A DNA stretch of 64,000 nt from Morganella morganii (GTDB lineage Bacteria > Pseudomonadota > Gammaproteobacteria > Enterobacterales > Enterobacteriaceae). The stretch's first letter is position 1. Every line of letters starts with the position of its first letter. Made by a program: the position numbers and the translations under genes. The notes beneath the pieces are model-generated. The model was not told the DNA's origin. It saw nothing but the letters and a program-made list of their open reading frames with translations, and did not search any database. Of this stretch, positions 48,302 through 60,322 are shown in pieces. Location: NCBI RefSeq assembly GCF_019242955.1, contig NZ_CP066129.1, forward strand, positions 2,976,001-3,040,000. Reading direction: 5' to 3'.

Positions 48302-49558
48302 TTAAAATTCTTTTCTGAGCCAGCCAGTTAATTTTTTAAACCAACTGCCCACCGAGGCACGTTTTTCTGTCTCGGTATCGCCGACCAGGTGAGATTCTTT
48401 GCCGTAATGCAGTAACCCTACTGCTGTAGAGTAATACGGTTCCTGCGCATAATCCGTTAACCCGGTTATGTTAAGCGGTTGTCCGATACGAACCTGTGTA
48501 TGGAAAACACGCTGTGCGCACTCAACCAGTCCGTTAATCTGAGCCGCACCACCCGTCAGCACGATACCAGCGGCCAAATGGTGTTTGACACCCTGCTGAC
48601 GTAATTGTTCCTGTACTTTCAAAATTTCGTCATTAACCAGATTGAGTAACTCGGTGTAACGCGGCTCAATCACTTCGGCTAATGTCTGGCGCTGTAAACT
48701 GCGCGGCGGACGCCCGCCGACACTCGGCACTTCCAGCGTTTCGTCTTTGCTGACCAGCGCTCCCAGAGCACAACCGTGACGGACTTTAATTGCCTCCGCA
48801 TCATTCGGCGGTGTGCCGAATGCGTAAGCGATATCACCGGTCACCACGTTACCGGCATACGGGATAACCCTGGTATGACGCAGCGCGCCGCCGGTGTAAA
48901 TCGCCATATCCATAGTACCGCCGCCGATATCCACCACACAGACACCCAGTTCGCGTTCATCTTCCGTCAGTACCGCAAAGCTTGAGGCCAGACCGGCGAA
49001 AATCAGCTGATCCACTTTCAGCCCGCAGCGCTCAACGGCTTTGACAATATTTTTTGCCATGTCGTTATGACAGGTGATCAGATGCACTTTTGCCTGCATC
49101 CGCACACCGGATAATCCCACCGGGTTTTTAATGCCTTCCTGGTAATCGATGGCATATTCCTGCGGGATGACATGCAGAACACGGTGCTCGTCGCGGACAC
49201 GGACAGATTTCGCCGTGTGCACCACATTCTCCACATCTTCCTGGGTCACTTCTTCTTCTGAAATCGGCACCATACCAATTTCATTCTGGCAGCTGATGTG
49301 TTTGCCGGATAACGCCAGATAAACTGATGAAATCTGACAGTCCGCCATCAGTTCCGCCTGGTCGATGGCACGCTGTACGCATTTTACCACCGACTCCAGA
49401 TCATTGACGCCGCCTTTGTCCATTCCGCGTGACGGGCAATTACCCGCACCGATAATGTTCACCACACCGTCCGGCAGAATTTCACCAACAAGCGCAGATA
49501 CTTTGGCGGTGCCTATTTCCAGGCCGACGACTAATTTTCTATCCGTTGCTTTGATCAT
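48302..49558 (-). CDS. ftsA: Cell division protein FtsA
   Basis: Actin-like ATPase that ties FtsZ to the membrane and signals to FtsN and FtsW-FtsI. ATP-site segments are VGLEIGTAKVSALVGE near residue 10, VVDIGGGTMDMAIY near 208 and IVLTGGAAQINGL near 334. The C-terminal amphipathic membrane helix (GSWFKKLTGWLRKEF) is intact. Length is 418 aa (420 in E. coli). It is 34 nt after ftsQ. Confidence 0.98.
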   Translation of the reverse strand: MIKATDRKLVVGLEIGTAKVSALVGEILPDGVVNIIGAGNCPSRGMDKGGVNDLESVVKCVQRAIDQAELMADCQISSVYLALSGKHISCQNEIGMVPISEEEVTQEDVENVVHTAKSVRVRDEHRVLHVIPQEYAIDYQEGIKNPVGLSGVRMQAKVHLITCHNDMAKNIVKAVERCGLKVDQLIFAGLASSFAVLTEDERELGVCVVDIGGGTMDMAIYTGGALRHTRVIPYAGNVVTGDIAYAFGTPPNDAEAIKVRHGCALGALVSKDETLEVPSVGGRPPRSLQRQTLAEVIEPRYTELLNLVNDEILKVQEQLRQQGVKHHLAAGIVLTGGAAQINGLVECAQRVFHTQVRIGQPLNITGLTDYAQEPYYSTAVGLLHYGKESHLVGDTETEKRASVGSWFKKLTGWLRKEF

Positions 49559-49592
49559 TGTTATTCTGCCCGCCTTCTTTACCTGTTATGTC

Positions 49593-50396
49593 TTAATTTC
49601 CGTTTGCGAAAGGATCGATCTGCAATGGCGCCCAGCCGACCGCAGCACCGCTGTCATAGCGGAGATCGACATAATCAACCCGTTTGTCCTGTTCCTGCGC
49701 CAGAGTCGGATACAGCCCGATAAAACGCTGTAACCGGCCTTTGGTATCCAGCCGTCCGAGTTCAACCCGGACATCGTTATCCAGCACCAGCTGCCAGGCA
49801 TGACGCGGTGACATCGAGGCTGATTTGATTTTCAGTCCTGTCCCGCTGAGCTGTTGCGCCATCTCACGATATCCGCTCAGTACATCCTGTTCACTGCCCT
49901 GTGCCCCGTAGAGCATCGGGAAAGATTCTTTTTCTGTCAGTTCCGCCGGCAGGCTGAAAACCCGCCCTGCGTCATCAACCATCTGTGCGTCATTCCAGCG
50001 TGCATACGGCACATATTCGACCAGATGAATTTTTAATTCGTCCGGCCACTGCTTGCGCACAGTGACCTGACGTAACCACGGGATCCGTTCCAGCTGCTGC
50101 TGTACTTCGTTGACATCCAGTGTCATAAACGTGCCCGGCGTCCCGAGGGATAACACCGCTTTGCGCACATCATCGTTTGTCGTGTAATGGCGCTCACCGG
50201 TTAATACCAGTTTTGACATCGGCAGGCGGTCTGCATCTTTCATCCAGTTCAGCACCATCAGACCACCCCAGACCAGCGTTCCCAGCACTATCAGGAAAAA
50301 CAGCAGCCCGGCAAGGTATGTGCCGTTACTGGGACGTGAACCGTCATAATCCTGATCCGGTTCCGGTTCACGCATATTCAGTGCAGCCTGTGACAT
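49593..50396 (-). CDS. ftsQ: Cell division protein FtsQ
   Basis: Bitopic membrane protein that recruits FtsL and FtsB and restrains the septal synthase. It has a short cytoplasmic N-terminus, one transmembrane helix at about residues 30-52 ([20 protein letters not shown]), then POTRA and beta domains in the periplasm ([17 protein letters not shown]-like start, [21 protein letters not shown]). The start is the ATG giving [12 protein letters not shown], as in E. coli, so 267 aa. The frame reaches 11 codons further into ddlB without support. One nucleotide separates it from ddlB. Confidence 0.96.
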   Translation of the reverse strand: MSQAALNMREPEPDQDYDGSRPSNGTYLAGLLFFLIVLGTLVWGGLMVLNWMKDADRLPMSKLVLTGERHYTTNDDVRKAVLSLGTPGTFMTLDVNEVQQQLERIPWLRQVTVRKQWPDELKIHLVEYVPYARWNDAQMVDDAGRVFSLPAELTEKESFPMLYGAQGSEQDVLSGYREMAQQLSGTGLKIKSASMSPRHAWQLVLDNDVRVELGRLDTKGRLQRFIGLYPTLAQEQDKRVDYVDLRYDSGAAVGWAPLQIDPFANGN

Positions 50397-50397
50397 A

Positions 50398-51315
50398 TCA
50401 GTCCGCCAGTGCCAGAACGTCCGCAACAAAGGCGGAGAAGCTCATACCGGCCTGACGTGCTGCCTGCGGCACCAGACTGTGATTGGTCATACCCGGAGAG
50501 GTGTTAACTTCCAGCAGGTAGAACTGCCCGTCACTGTCGAGCATCACATCCACACGGCCCCAGCCTTCACAGCCCACGGCTTTGTAAGCGGCTTTTGCCA
50601 GCTCACGGATTTCTGTCTCACGTTCCCCTTCCAGGCCCGGACAGAAATATTGTGTATCGTCAGAAATATATTTGGCTTCGTAGTCGTAGAATACCGCCGC
50701 AGGCTGAATGCGGATAGACGGCAGCATCTGCTCACCCAGGAAACCCACGGTGAATTCAGGGCCGCTGAGCCATTTTTCCACCAGCACGTCTTTGTCGTGT
50801 TTAAACGCTTCTTCCAGCGCCGGACGCAGCGCCTGTGCATTGTCCACTTTGGACATGCCGACACTGGAACCTTCCAGGCTTGGTTTGACAATCACCGGAT
50901 AACCCAGCGGTGCCACACCCTGCTGTAATTCTTCATCACTGATGTGCGCGAAACGGGCAGCATTGATGGCAAAATACGGGGCAATCGGCAGACCCGCGCC
51001 CGCCCACAGCTGTTTGGTACGCAGCTTATCCATAGAGAGTGCGGAGGCCATCACACCACTTCCGGTGTACGGCAGTCCCATCTGCTCCAGGCATCCCTGA
51101 AGTGTGCCGTCTTCCCCGCCGCGGCCGTGCAGCGCGATAAAGACTTTGGTAAAACCATCTTCCTTCAGGCGGATAACCGGATACTCTTTGGTATCCACCG
51201 CAAATGCATTAATACCGGCTTCTTTTAAACCGGCAAGAACCGCCGCACCTGAAGCCAGAGAGACTTCACGTTCTGCGGATGTACCGCCCATCAGTACCGC
51301 GACTTTTTCAGTCAT
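50398..51315 (-). CDS. ddlB: D-alanine--D-alanine ligase B
   Basis: ATP-grasp enzyme that makes the D-Ala-D-Ala dipeptide for MurF. Visible segments are [15 protein letters not shown] at the N-terminus, [20 protein letters not shown] near 60, [15 protein letters not shown] near 145 and [13 protein letters not shown] near 268 with the metal-binding Glu and Asn. Length is 305 aa (306 in E. coli). It sits 2 nt after murC and 1 nt before ftsQ. Confidence 0.98.
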   Translation of the reverse strand: MTEKVAVLMGGTSAEREVSLASGAAVLAGLKEAGINAFAVDTKEYPVIRLKEDGFTKVFIALHGRGGEDGTLQGCLEQMGLPYTGSGVMASALSMDKLRTKQLWAGAGLPIAPYFAINAARFAHISDEELQQGVAPLGYPVIVKPSLEGSSVGMSKVDNAQALRPALEEAFKHDKDVLVEKWLSGPEFTVGFLGEQMLPSIRIQPAAVFYDYEAKYISDDTQYFCPGLEGERETEIRELAKAAYKAVGCEGWGRVDVMLDSDGQFYLLEVNTSPGMTNHSLVPQAARQAGMSFSAFVADVLALAD

Positions 51316-51317
51316 TC

Positions 51318-52784
51318 TTAATTATCCTCACTCAAAACCGGCCGTAATTTTGTGTCAGCCAATGTACGCGCTATTTTACCGATATTTCCGGCGCCTTGAA
51401 CCAGTATTAAATCATTATCTTCAAGAACCTGTGCCAGCACCGCAGAAATTTTGCCCGGTTCGGTGACCAGGATCGGGTCCAGCTTACCGCGCTGACGGAT
51501 TGTACGACACAGGGAACGGCTGTCCGCCCCCGGAATTGCCGGTTCACCGGCGGCATACACATCCAGCATCAGCAAGATATCGACCTGATCCAGCGTGTTG
51601 GCAAAATCCTCATACAGATCACGGGTACGGGTGTAGCGGTGCGGCTGAAATACCATCACAATCCGCTTATCCGGCCAGCCTGCTCTCGCTGCTTTAATCG
51701 TCGCATCCACTTCGGTCGGGTGATGGCCGTAATCGTCCACCAGCATCACGCTGCCTTCTTTTTCATTCACATGCTCCAGCGGGAAGTTGCCGAGGAAGTC
51801 AAAACGGCGCCCGGTGCCCTGGAATTCACGCAGAGACGCCAGGATATCCTCATCCGGAATGCCTTCTTCTGTCGCAACCGCAATTGCTGCCGTGGCATTC
51901 AGCACGTTGTGACGGCCCGGTGCATTCAGCTCCACCTTCATATCAGGCAGACTTTCCCGGTGAACAGTGAAGAAGCATTGTGAACCGCGCTGTTCAAAAT
52001 CAGTGATACGGACATCCGCATCCTCATGAAAACCATAGGTGATCACATAGCGGCCGATACGCGGCACAATTTCGCGGATCACCGCATCATCCATACATAC
52101 CACGGCAAGGCCGTAGAACGGCAGGTTATGCAGGAAGTTCACAAAGGTATCTTTCAGCGTTTCAAAATCACCGTGATAGGTATCCATGTGATCCGGCTCG
52201 ATATTAGTGACCACGGCCACCATCGGCTGTAAATGCAGGAAAGAGGCATCGCTTTCATCCGCTTCCGCAATCAGATAACGGCTTGAACCGAGACGTGCAT
52301 GCACACCGGCCGCTTTGACCAGACCGCCGTTGACGAACGTCGGGTCCAGACCGCCCCGGCCGTAAATGTCGGAAATCATCGCTGTGGTGGTGGTTTTGCC
52401 GTGCGTACCGGCAATCGCCACACCGTGACGGAAGCGCATCAGCTCCGCGAGCATTTCCGCGCGGCGGATCACCGGAATACGGGCTTCACGTGCCGCAACA
52501 ATTTCCGGGTTATCCGCTGAAATCGCGGTGGATACCACCACCACACTGGCGTCTGCCACATTTTCCGGGCGGTGATTGAAATAAATCGTCGCGCCCAGGT
52601 TAGTCAGCTGTTTTGTTACCGCATTCGGCGCCAGATCAGACCCGCTGATCTCATAACCTTCGTTCGCCAGCACTTCCGCTATCCCGCCCATACCGGCGCC
52701 GCCGATACCGACAAAGTGAATGTGCCGGACGCGTTTCATTTCCGGAATGAAGGATCGTAATTTCGCCAATTGCTGTGTATTCAC
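51318..52784 (-). CDS. murC: UDP-N-acetylmuramate--L-alanine ligase
   Basis: First of the four Mur ligases; adds L-Ala to UDP-MurNAc. It has an N-terminal UDP-binding fold with [17 protein letters not shown], the ATP loop [12 protein letters not shown] near residue 125 and the DYGHHPTEV region near 348. Length is 488 aa (491 in E. coli). It is 25 nt after murG, one of the few real gaps in this part of the cluster. Confidence 0.98.
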   Translation of the reverse strand: MNTQQLAKLRSFIPEMKRVRHIHFVGIGGAGMGGIAEVLANEGYEISGSDLAPNAVTKQLTNLGATIYFNHRPENVADASVVVVSTAISADNPEIVAAREARIPVIRRAEMLAELMRFRHGVAIAGTHGKTTTTAMISDIYGRGGLDPTFVNGGLVKAAGVHARLGSSRYLIAEADESDASFLHLQPMVAVVTNIEPDHMDTYHGDFETLKDTFVNFLHNLPFYGLAVVCMDDAVIREIVPRIGRYVITYGFHEDADVRITDFEQRGSQCFFTVHRESLPDMKVELNAPGRHNVLNATAAIAVATEEGIPDEDILASLREFQGTGRRFDFLGNFPLEHVNEKEGSVMLVDDYGHHPTEVDATIKAARAGWPDKRIVMVFQPHRYTRTRDLYEDFANTLDQVDILLMLDVYAAGEPAIPGADSRSLCRTIRQRGKLDPILVTEPGKISAVLAQVLEDNDLILVQGAGNIGKIARTLADTKLRPVLSEDN

Positions 52785-52809
52785 GTTATTTCTTCGCTAT
52801 ATCAATTCG

Positions 52810-53883
52810 TTAGTTTTTTTTCGCTGCCGCAATAATTGCATCTGCCACCCGTTTGGTGGCATCGGTAATTGCGACACTTCTTGCTTTTTCCGCCATGGTC
52901 AGCAGGCGTGGTCTGTCCCACTCGCGCAACTGCTCTGCCACCGCCTGTGCATTAAAGGATGGCTGCTCTGTAATCACAGCGGCTCCCGCCTGTTCCAGCG
53001 GCAGTGCATTCCAGTATTGCTGGCGATCTTTATGCTGAAACGGCACAAAAATCGCGCCCAGCCCGACAACCGCAATCTCACTGACGGTCAGCGCCCCGGA
53101 GCGGCAGATCACCACATCCGCCCAGGTATAAGCTTCAACCATGTCATCAATAAATTCTGTGACAGTCACGCTGTCTGACGCACCCTGTGCGTTATACAGT
53201 TCCTGTGTGCTTTCCGCACTGCCTTTACCGGCCTGATGACGGATACAGACGGCATCCCCCATAATACCGGCCACTTCCGGCAGGGTCTGGTTCAGGACGC
53301 GTGCGCCCTGGCTGCCGCCGATAACCAGAATGCGGACCGGCCCTTCGCGCCCGGCAAAACGTTCAGCCGGTGACGGCAGGTTCAGGATATCCTCACGCAC
53401 GGGGTTACCGACCACCGGTGCCTGCGGGAACGCGCCCGGGAATCCCTGTAATACAGTGGTGGCGATTTTCGACAGCCAGCCGTTTGTCAGACCGGCCACA
53501 CCGTTCTGTTCATGCAGGATCACCGGAATACCGCAGCGCCAGGCCGCCACACCGCCGGGACCGGAGACAAACCCGCCCATGCCGAGCACGGCATCCGGCT
53601 GGTAGTCACGCATAATTTTTTTCGCTTGTTTTATCGCTTTCGCGATACGGAACGGCGCGGTGAGCAAAGCTTTCACGCCTTTGCCGCGCAGACCGGTAAT
53701 CTCAATAAAATCGATATCAATACCGTGTTTCGGCACAAGCTGAGCTTCCATCCGGTCACGGGTACCCAGCCAGCGGATTTCCCAGCCCTGACTCTGTAAA
53801 TAGTGCGCAACCGCAAGCCCCGGAAATACATGTCCGCCACTACCACCGGCCATCACCATCAGACGGGGGGCTTTATTACTCAT
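52810..53883 (-). CDS. murG: MurG glycosyltransferase (lipid II synthase)
   Basis: Peripheral inner-membrane GT28 enzyme that adds GlcNAc to lipid I. The N-terminal glycine-rich loop [17 protein letters not shown] and a second loop, [13 protein letters not shown], near 190 are present, as is [16 protein letters not shown] near 260, which recognises UDP-GlcNAc. Length is 357 aa (355 in E. coli). It overlaps ftsW by 4 nt. Confidence 0.98.
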   Translation of the reverse strand: MSNKAPRLMVMAGGSGGHVFPGLAVAHYLQSQGWEIRWLGTRDRMEAQLVPKHGIDIDFIEITGLRGKGVKALLTAPFRIAKAIKQAKKIMRDYQPDAVLGMGGFVSGPGGVAAWRCGIPVILHEQNGVAGLTNGWLSKIATTVLQGFPGAFPQAPVVGNPVREDILNLPSPAERFAGREGPVRILVIGGSQGARVLNQTLPEVAGIMGDAVCIRHQAGKGSAESTQELYNAQGASDSVTVTEFIDDMVEAYTWADVVICRSGALTVSEIAVVGLGAIFVPFQHKDRQQYWNALPLEQAGAAVITEQPSFNAQAVAEQLREWDRPRLLTMAEKARSVAITDATKRVADAIIAAAKKN

Positions 53884-55073
53884 CGCGCTCTCCTTGAGAA
53901 TGCCTGGGCTTTGGCCAGGCGTGTTTCAAAATCAATCCGCAGCAGCAAGGCAATGGCTGCGGTCATAATCACTAAACTGGAGCCGCCGTAACTGATCAGC
54001 GGCAGTGTCAGCCCTTTGGTCGGCAGCATACCGGAGGCCGCGCCGACGTTAACCAGCGCCTGGAAGCTGAACCAGATACCGATGGCACAGGCAAGAAAAC
54101 CGGCAAAGCGCTGATCTATCATCAGTGCGCGGCGGCCGATAACCATCGCGCGGAACGCGACAAAAAAGACCATCAGCAGCACCAGAATCACACCGAAGTA
54201 CCCCAGTTCCTCACCGAGGATGGCAAAAATAAAGTCGGTATGGGCTTCCGGCAGATATTCCATTTTCTGAATGGAATTTCCCAGCCCCTGGCCGAAATAA
54301 TCACCGCGGCCGAATGCCATCAGTGACTGTGTTAACTGATAACCGCTGCCGAACGGATCTTCCCACGGATCAAGGAACGAGGTCACACGCCGCATACGGT
54401 AAGGTTCGGCGATAATCAGCAGAACCACAGCAGCGACACCGCCGCCGATAATCGCGATAAACTGCCACATCTTGGCACCCGCAAGGAACAGCAGCGCCAG
54501 TGTGGTGACAAACAGCACGACCACCGTACCGAGATCCGGCTGTAACAGGAGCAGCACCGCCAGCACAAACATCACGCCCATCGGCTTGCAGAATCCCCAG
54601 AAGTTATTTCTGACTTCATCCACCTTGCGCACCAGATAGCTTGCCAGATAGACAAACAGTGCCAGTTTTGATACTTCCGCCGGCTGAATACGCATCGGCC
54701 CGATCGCAATCCAGCGCGATGCCCCGTTAACGGAACTGCCCACGCCGAGAACCACTATCAGCCCGCCGATCGTACCAATCAGCAGTAATGTGCTGTAACG
54801 CTGCCACATTTCCAGCGGGAAACGCATAATCACGGCAGCGATAATAAAAGAAAAAATTAAGAAGCCGCCGTCACGCTTGGCAAAATAAAACGGATCTTCC
54901 GCCAGACGCTGCCCGACGGGCATCGAGGCGGAGGTCACCATCACAAAGCCAATCGCAGCCAGTCCCAGTGCAAACCACAGCAGTGTCCGGTCATACATCA
55001 CGACCGTACTGAACTCGCCGTTACGCTCGCCGATCATCCAGTTTTTAAAACGCTGTGATCCGGGGAATTTCAT
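53880..55073 (-). CDS. ftsW: Septal peptidoglycan glycosyltransferase FtsW
   Basis: SEDS-family polymerase that works with FtsI at the septum. It has about ten hydrophobic segments and the SEDS landmarks [17 protein letters not shown] near 140, the [17 protein letters not shown] loop near 250 and [17 protein letters not shown] near 280. The cytoplasmic N-terminus is shorter than in E. coli (397 against 414 aa). It overlaps murD and murG by 4 nt each. Confidence 0.97.
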   Translation of the reverse strand: MKFPGSQRFKNWMIGERNGEFSTVVMYDRTLLWFALGLAAIGFVMVTSASMPVGQRLAEDPFYFAKRDGGFLIFSFIIAAVIMRFPLEMWQRYSTLLLIGTIGGLIVVLGVGSSVNGASRWIAIGPMRIQPAEVSKLALFVYLASYLVRKVDEVRNNFWGFCKPMGVMFVLAVLLLLQPDLGTVVVLFVTTLALLFLAGAKMWQFIAIIGGGVAAVVLLIIAEPYRMRRVTSFLDPWEDPFGSGYQLTQSLMAFGRGDYFGQGLGNSIQKMEYLPEAHTDFIFAILGEELGYFGVILVLLMVFFVAFRAMVIGRRALMIDQRFAGFLACAIGIWFSFQALVNVGAASGMLPTKGLTLPLISYGGSSLVIMTAAIALLLRIDFETRLAKAQAFSRRAR

Positions 55074-56386
55074 GCCGCCAACTCCCGTGCCAGACGGGCA
55101 AATTCACGCCCGCGCTCTTCAAAATTACGGAACTGATCCAGACTTGCACAGGCCGGTGATAACAGCACCATATCCCCGTCTGCCAGCGATGGTGCCAGTG
55201 CCCGCATGGCCTGCTCCATGGTGTCTGTCAGCAGAGAGACATCCGGACGCAGTTGTGCCAGCTGTGCGCCGTCACGGCCGAAACAGTAAAGACGGATTTT
55301 TTCACCGCTCAGATACGGCAGCAGCGGTGAGAAATCCGCTGATTTACCGTCGCCGCCGAGCAGCAGATGCAGACAGCCGTCAACCTGTAAACCGTTCAGC
55401 GCCGCTTCGGTGCTGCCGACGTTGGTCGCTTTGGAATCATCAATCCAGCGGACGCCCGCCGATTCATGCACCAGCTGAAAACGGTGCGGCAGACCGCTGT
55501 ATGTGCGCAGTGCTTTCAGCGCACCCTCACGCGGAATATTGACCGCATCCGCCAGAGCCAGTGCCGCCAGCGCATTACAATAGTTATGCTGACCGTGCAG
55601 GATCATCTCATTGCAGCCGATAATTTTTTCGCCGCAGAAGCAGAGTGACTGCTCATCGGTATCGAGCCAGTAATCCCCGGTTTCGGTGCCGAAGCTGACA
55701 TATTCAGACCGGTCACAATCACAGCCCGGCTGAGTCAGCGCATCTTCCGCGTTATACACGCAGACCGCAGCGTCGTGATAAACGCGCAGTTTTGCCGCAC
55801 GGTACTGTTCCAGCCCCTGCGGATAGCGATCCATATGATCTTCAGTAACATTCAGGACAGTTGCTGCCGCCGGTTTCAGGCTGAACGTCGTTTCCAGCTG
55901 AAAACTGGATAACTCGAGCACACAGAGCTCGTAATCGCCTTTCAGCAGTTCCAGGGCAGGCAGGCCGATATTACCGCCGACACCGGTACGCAGACCGGCG
56001 CAGCGCCCCATTTCCCCCACCAGGGAGGTCACGGTGCTTTTGCCGTTCGAACCGGTGATCGCCACAACCGGGACAGTCACTTCGCGGGCAAATAATTCGA
56101 TATCACCGATAATTTCCGCGCCGGCTTCTGCCGCTGCCTGTAATTGCGGGGTACTGACGGCCACACCGGGGCTTGCGATAATCAGGTCTGCATCCAGCAG
56201 CCACTGCGTTTCAAACCCGCCGCAGTGACACTGAACGCTGTCCGGCAGCTTATCGATGCCGGGCGGGGAGGTGCGGGTATCCATCACTTTCGGTGTAACA
56301 CCGCGTGACAGAAAAAAGTCCACACAGGAAAGCCCGGTTAAACCGAGCCCGACAATCACAATGTCTTTCCCCTGATAATTCGTCAT
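55070..56386 (-). CDS. murD: UDP-N-acetylmuramoyl-L-alanine--D-glutamate ligase
   Basis: Adds D-Glu to UDP-MurNAc-L-Ala. The ATP loop [17 protein letters not shown] is near residue 110, [10 protein letters not shown] is near 180 and the [11 protein letters not shown] segment is near 317. Length 438 aa equals E. coli. It begins 2 nt after the mraY stop and overlaps ftsW by 4 nt. Confidence 0.98.
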   Translation of the reverse strand: MTNYQGKDIVIVGLGLTGLSCVDFFLSRGVTPKVMDTRTSPPGIDKLPDSVQCHCGGFETQWLLDADLIIASPGVAVSTPQLQAAAEAGAEIIGDIELFAREVTVPVVAITGSNGKSTVTSLVGEMGRCAGLRTGVGGNIGLPALELLKGDYELCVLELSSFQLETTFSLKPAAATVLNVTEDHMDRYPQGLEQYRAAKLRVYHDAAVCVYNAEDALTQPGCDCDRSEYVSFGTETGDYWLDTDEQSLCFCGEKIIGCNEMILHGQHNYCNALAALALADAVNIPREGALKALRTYSGLPHRFQLVHESAGVRWIDDSKATNVGSTEAALNGLQVDGCLHLLLGGDGKSADFSPLLPYLSGEKIRLYCFGRDGAQLAQLRPDVSLLTDTMEQAMRALAPSLADGDMVLLSPACASLDQFRNFEERGREFARLARELAA

Positions 56387-56388
56387 GA

Positions 56389-57471
56389 TTAACGTACCTT
56401 GAGTGTCGCCAGACCGATCAGCACTAACATCAGGGAGATAATCCAGAAGCGGACAATCACCCGCGGCTCAGGCCAGCCTTTTAATTCATAATGGTGATGA
56501 ATAGGTGCCATCCGGAAAATACGCTGACCGCGTAATTTGAAGGAGCCGACCTGTAAAATCACCGACAGAGTTTCCACCACGAACACACCGCCCATAATCA
56601 GCAGCAGGAATTCCTGGCGCAGCAGAACAGCAATCGTACCCAGCGCGCCGCCGAGTGCCAGCGAGCCGACATCGCCCATAAAGACCTGTGCCGGATAGGT
56701 GTTAAACCACAGGAACCCCAGCCCTGCACCGACAATCGCGGTACAGACAATCACCAGTTCCCCGGCATACGGCAGATACGGGATATGCAGATAATGAGCG
56801 AAATTCACGTTACCGGTCGCCCAGGCCACCAGTGCAAAACCGGCAGCCACAAAGACGGTCGGCATAATCGCGAGGCCGTCGAGGCCGTCTGTCAGGTTTA
56901 CCGCGTTACTGGTACCGACAATGACGAAATACGCCAGCAGGATATAGAGCACACCCAGCTGCGGCATCACATCTTTAAAGAACGGCACCACCAGCTGTGT
57001 CGCCGGGGTGTCTTTACCGATGGCATACATGCTGAACGCCACGGTCAGCGCCAGTACGGACTGCCAGAAATATTTCCAGCGGGCTATCAGCCCTTTGGTG
57101 TCTTTACGCACGACTTTGCGGTAGTCATCGATAAAACCGACAATACCGTAGCCGATCAGCACCAGCAGCACACACCAGACATACGGGTTATCCAGACGCG
57201 CCCACAGCAGAACAGAAATGGCGATGGAAAACAGGATCATCATGCCGCCCATGGTCGGGGTACCGCGCTTGCTGAAATGCGATTCCGGCCCCTCGCTGCG
57301 GACAACCTGGCCAATCTGCATTTTCTGAAGATACGCAATCACATGCGGTCCCATCCATAATGCAATAATCAGCGAGGTCAGCAGGCCGACGATGGCACGG
57401 AACGTCAGATAAGAGAAGACGTTAAACGCAGTGTGAAACTGCACCAGATACTCAGCCAGCCAAATCAGCAT
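56389..57471 (-). CDS. mraY: Phospho-N-acetylmuramoyl-pentapeptide transferase MraY
   Basis: Polytopic inner-membrane enzyme that makes lipid I from UDP-MurNAc-pentapeptide and undecaprenyl phosphate. About ten transmembrane segments and the family motifs GTPTMGG near 71, GFIDDYRKV near 113 (Asp pair), [10 protein letters not shown] near 192 and [12 protein letters not shown] near 322 are visible. Length is 360 aa, as in E. coli. It overlaps murF by 7 nt. Confidence 0.98.
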   Translation of the reverse strand: MLIWLAEYLVQFHTAFNVFSYLTFRAIVGLLTSLIIALWMGPHVIAYLQKMQIGQVVRSEGPESHFSKRGTPTMGGMMILFSIAISVLLWARLDNPYVWCVLLVLIGYGIVGFIDDYRKVVRKDTKGLIARWKYFWQSVLALTVAFSMYAIGKDTPATQLVVPFFKDVMPQLGVLYILLAYFVIVGTSNAVNLTDGLDGLAIMPTVFVAAGFALVAWATGNVNFAHYLHIPYLPYAGELVIVCTAIVGAGLGFLWFNTYPAQVFMGDVGSLALGGALGTIAVLLRQEFLLLIMGGVFVVETLSVILQVGSFKLRGQRIFRMAPIHHHYELKGWPEPRVIVRFWIISLMLVLIGLATLKVR

Positions 57472-58838
57472 GGGACATTCTCCTGCAAGGCGTGCACAAC
57501 TTCTTCCATTGCGGAGCTGCGTGAACCTTTAACTAATATTGAAATTGATGAATGCTGTGCCACCAGAGGTGCCAGCGCAGCAATGAGGGTTGTTTTATCA
57601 GCGAAATGGCGTCCCTGGCACTCATCACTGATAAAATGGCTGAGCTGACCGGCGGTAAATACCGCATCCAGCCCTGCATCACGGGCAGCCTGCCCGACTC
57701 TGCGGTGACTCTCTTCGGCATAACCGCCCTGCTCGCCGATATCCCCGGCAACCAGCACACGGTATCCCGGCAACTGTGCCAGCACACGGATTGCTGCAAT
57801 CATCGAGCCGTCATTTGCATTGTAAGTATCGTCAATCACCAGCTTACCGGGAGCTATCTCAACCGGATATAAGCGGCCGGGAACCGCAGTGGTCTGCGCC
57901 AGACCACTGCGGATATCCGCCAGTGTCGCCCCGGCAGAAAGTGCCAGTGCCGCCGCCGCAAGTGCGTTGGCGATATTGTGACGCCCCGGCTGCGGCAGGG
58001 TGACAGCAGTGCTGCCTGCCGGTGTGTGCAGGGTAAAATCGGTGGTCAGCGGATTCATCACCACACCGGTGGCGTAAAAATCAGCCTGCGGATGCGGATC
58101 AACGGAGAAACTCCAGCGGGTCTGGCGCGGGGTCAGATGAGCCTGCCAGTGAGTGATATCATTGCTTTCGAGATTAATAATGGCGGTGCCTTCGTCCGTC
58201 AGGCCGGTGAAAATTTCCCCTTTCGCCTGTGCGATGGCCTCTGCGGAACCAAATTCACCGATATGGGCGGCAAACAGGTTATTCACCAATACAGTCTGCG
58301 GATGTGTCATCGCCGCGGTATAGGCGATTTCACCGGTGTGGTTGGCACCCAGTTCAATCACCGCAAACTGATATTTTTCTGTCAGACGCAGCAGTGTCAG
58401 CGGTACACCGATATCATTGTTAAAGTTACCGGCGGTAAACAGCGTTTCGCCTGCCTGCTGTAAAATGGCAGCCGTCATCTCTTTGACAGACGTTTTGCCG
58501 GAAGATCCGGTCAGCGCGACGACCTTTGCCCCGCTGCGGTCACGGTTGCCTTTTGCCACCGCACCCAGCGCCAGACGGGTATCTTTAACGATAATCTGCG
58601 GGCAGTTCACATCCATACGGCGGTTGACCAGAACAGCGGCAACCCCTTTCGCGGCTACATCCGCAATAAAATCATGAGCATCAAAACGTTCACCGGCCAG
58701 GGCGATAAACAAGGCACGTTCACCGATAGTGCGGCTGTCAGTGGTAATGCTCTCAATCATTTCTGATGACGCGTGGCCGCTGAGGATAAGCTCCCCGGCG
58801 GTCAGTTGTGCGATATCAGCAAGGGAGAACGGGATCAT
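57465..58838 (-). CDS. murF: UDP-MurNAc-tripeptide--D-alanyl-D-alanine ligase
   Basis: Attaches the D-Ala-D-Ala made by Ddl. The ATP loop [13 protein letters not shown] is near residue 109, [13 protein letters not shown] is near 158 and [11 protein letters not shown] is near 330. Length is 457 aa (452 in E. coli). It overlaps murE by 4 nt and mraY by 7 nt, pointing to translational coupling. Confidence 0.97.
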   Translation of the reverse strand: MIPFSLADIAQLTAGELILSGHASSEMIESITTDSRTIGERALFIALAGERFDAHDFIADVAAKGVAAVLVNRRMDVNCPQIIVKDTRLALGAVAKGNRDRSGAKVVALTGSSGKTSVKEMTAAILQQAGETLFTAGNFNNDIGVPLTLLRLTEKYQFAVIELGANHTGEIAYTAAMTHPQTVLVNNLFAAHIGEFGSAEAIAQAKGEIFTGLTDEGTAIINLESNDITHWQAHLTPRQTRWSFSVDPHPQADFYATGVVMNPLTTDFTLHTPAGSTAVTLPQPGRHNIANALAAAALALSAGATLADIRSGLAQTTAVPGRLYPVEIAPGKLVIDDTYNANDGSMIAAIRVLAQLPGYRVLVAGDIGEQGGYAEESHRRVGQAARDAGLDAVFTAGQLSHFISDECQGRHFADKTTLIAALAPLVAQHSSISILVKGSRSSAMEEVVHALQENVPC

Positions 58839-60322
58839 GCCATCACTCCCAGCAGGCGGGCGACGGTCAGACGGTCGGAGTAATCCAGACGGCGGCTGCC
58901 GACCAGCTGATAATCCTCATGTCCTTTTCCTGCCACCAGCACCACGTCGTCCGGTTTTGCCTGCATCACCGCAAATGTCACAGCTTCCGCACGTCCCGGG
59001 ATCGGCAGTGCGCGGGAGGTATCAACCAGTCCTGCCATAATGTCATTGATGATAGCCTGCGGCTCTTCGCTGCGCGGATTGTCGTCCGTGATCACCACCA
59101 CATCGGACTCCTGCTCAGCGATTGCGCCCATCAGCGGACGTTTGCCTTTATCGCGGTCACCGCCGCAGCCGAAGACACACCACAGCTTGCCTTTGGTATG
59201 CAGACGCGCCGCACTCAGGGCTTTTTCCAGTGCATCCGGGGTGTGGGCGTAATCCACCACAACGGTCGGACGGTTATCCGCCGTGAACACTTCCATCCGG
59301 CCGCAGACCGGTGTTAACGCCGCTGCGCTGTTCAGCAATGCTTTCAGGTCATAACCCAGGGCCAGCAGTGTTGCCGCAGCCACCAGCAGATTGCTGACGT
59401 TAAAGGCGCCCATCAGCGGGCTGTCCAGTTCACCGTCACCCCAGCTTGAGGTAAAGGCGATGTGAGCACCGCTGTCGTGATAATTCACAGAAACGGCTTT
59501 CAGGAAACGCCCCTGCCAGTTGGCGGGCAGGTTATCTTCCATTGTGACGGCTACCGCTTCCGGCAGTTTTGCCAGCCATTTCAGCCCGGTCTCATCATCC
59601 GCATTAATAATTTTTTGTTCGCTGTGATGGGTTGAGAACAGCAGCCATTTGGCAGCTTCATAATTAGCCATATCACCGTGGTAATCGAGATGGTCACGGC
59701 TTAAGTTGGTAAAGACAGCAGCACGGAACGGCAGTGCCGCCACGCGGCTTTGCACCAGTCCGTGAGAGGAGACTTCCATCGCCGCCACGGTGGCACCTTT
59801 TTTTGCCAGTTTGTCCAGTTCGAGCTGGATATCCACCGCAGAGCCGGTAGTGTTTTCTGTCTGGATCACATGACCGAGCAGCCCGTTACCGACTGTTCCC
59901 ATCACAGCGCTGGTTTCGCCCATCGCCTGTGTCCACTGCGCCAGCAGCTGAGTGGTGGTGGTTTTACCGTTAGTCCCGGTAACACCGATCAGTTTCAGAC
60001 GCTCCGCCGGATGGTGATAGAACTCACCGGCCAGACGGGATAATTTTTCATTCAGATGGCTGAGGTAAACCACCGGTACACCATGCAGTACCTGCACACT
60101 GCCGTCTTCCGCCGCACCATCCGCTTCCGCCACCACGGCAGCCACGCCCTGAGCGATGGCCTGAGGAATGTAGTGACGCCCGTCAGACTGGTGGCCTTTT
60201 ACCGCCAGGAACAGATCACCGGCAGCCGCTTTGCGGCTGTCCAGGGTCATATCACGTAACGCCTTAGCCGGTGCATCAACACCGAGCGGCGCGAGTAAAT
60301 CGCGCAAATTACGATCTGCCAC
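58835..60322 (-). CDS. murE: UDP-MurNAc-tripeptide synthetase MurE (meso-DAP adding)
   Basis: Adds meso-diaminopimelate to UDP-MurNAc-L-Ala-D-Glu. The ATP loop [14 protein letters not shown] is near residue 115, and the DDNPRSEEP motif near 412 marks a DAP-specific rather than a lysine-specific enzyme. The start is GTG ([10 protein letters not shown]), with AGAGGG 5 nt upstream, overlapping the ftsI end by 14 nt; this gives 495 aa, exactly as in E. coli. An ATG 12 codons earlier inside ftsI is not conserved. Confidence 0.97.
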   Translation of the reverse strand: MADRNLRDLLAPLGVDAPAKALRDMTLDSRKAAAGDLFLAVKGHQSDGRHYIPQAIAQGVAAVVAEADGAAEDGSVQVLHGVPVVYLSHLNEKLSRLAGEFYHHPAERLKLIGVTGTNGKTTTTQLLAQWTQAMGETSAVMGTVGNGLLGHVIQTENTTGSAVDIQLELDKLAKKGATVAAMEVSSHGLVQSRVAALPFRAAVFTNLSRDHLDYHGDMANYEAAKWLLFSTHHSEQKIINADDETGLKWLAKLPEAVAVTMEDNLPANWQGRFLKAVSVNYHDSGAHIAFTSSWGDGELDSPLMGAFNVSNLLVAAATLLALGYDLKALLNSAAALTPVCGRMEVFTADNRPTVVVDYAHTPDALEKALSAARLHTKGKLWCVFGCGGDRDKGKRPLMGAIAEQESDVVVITDDNPRSEEPQAIINDIMAGLVDTSRALPIPGRAEAVTFAVMQAKPDDVVLVAGKGHEDYQLVGSRRLDYSDRLTVARLLGVMA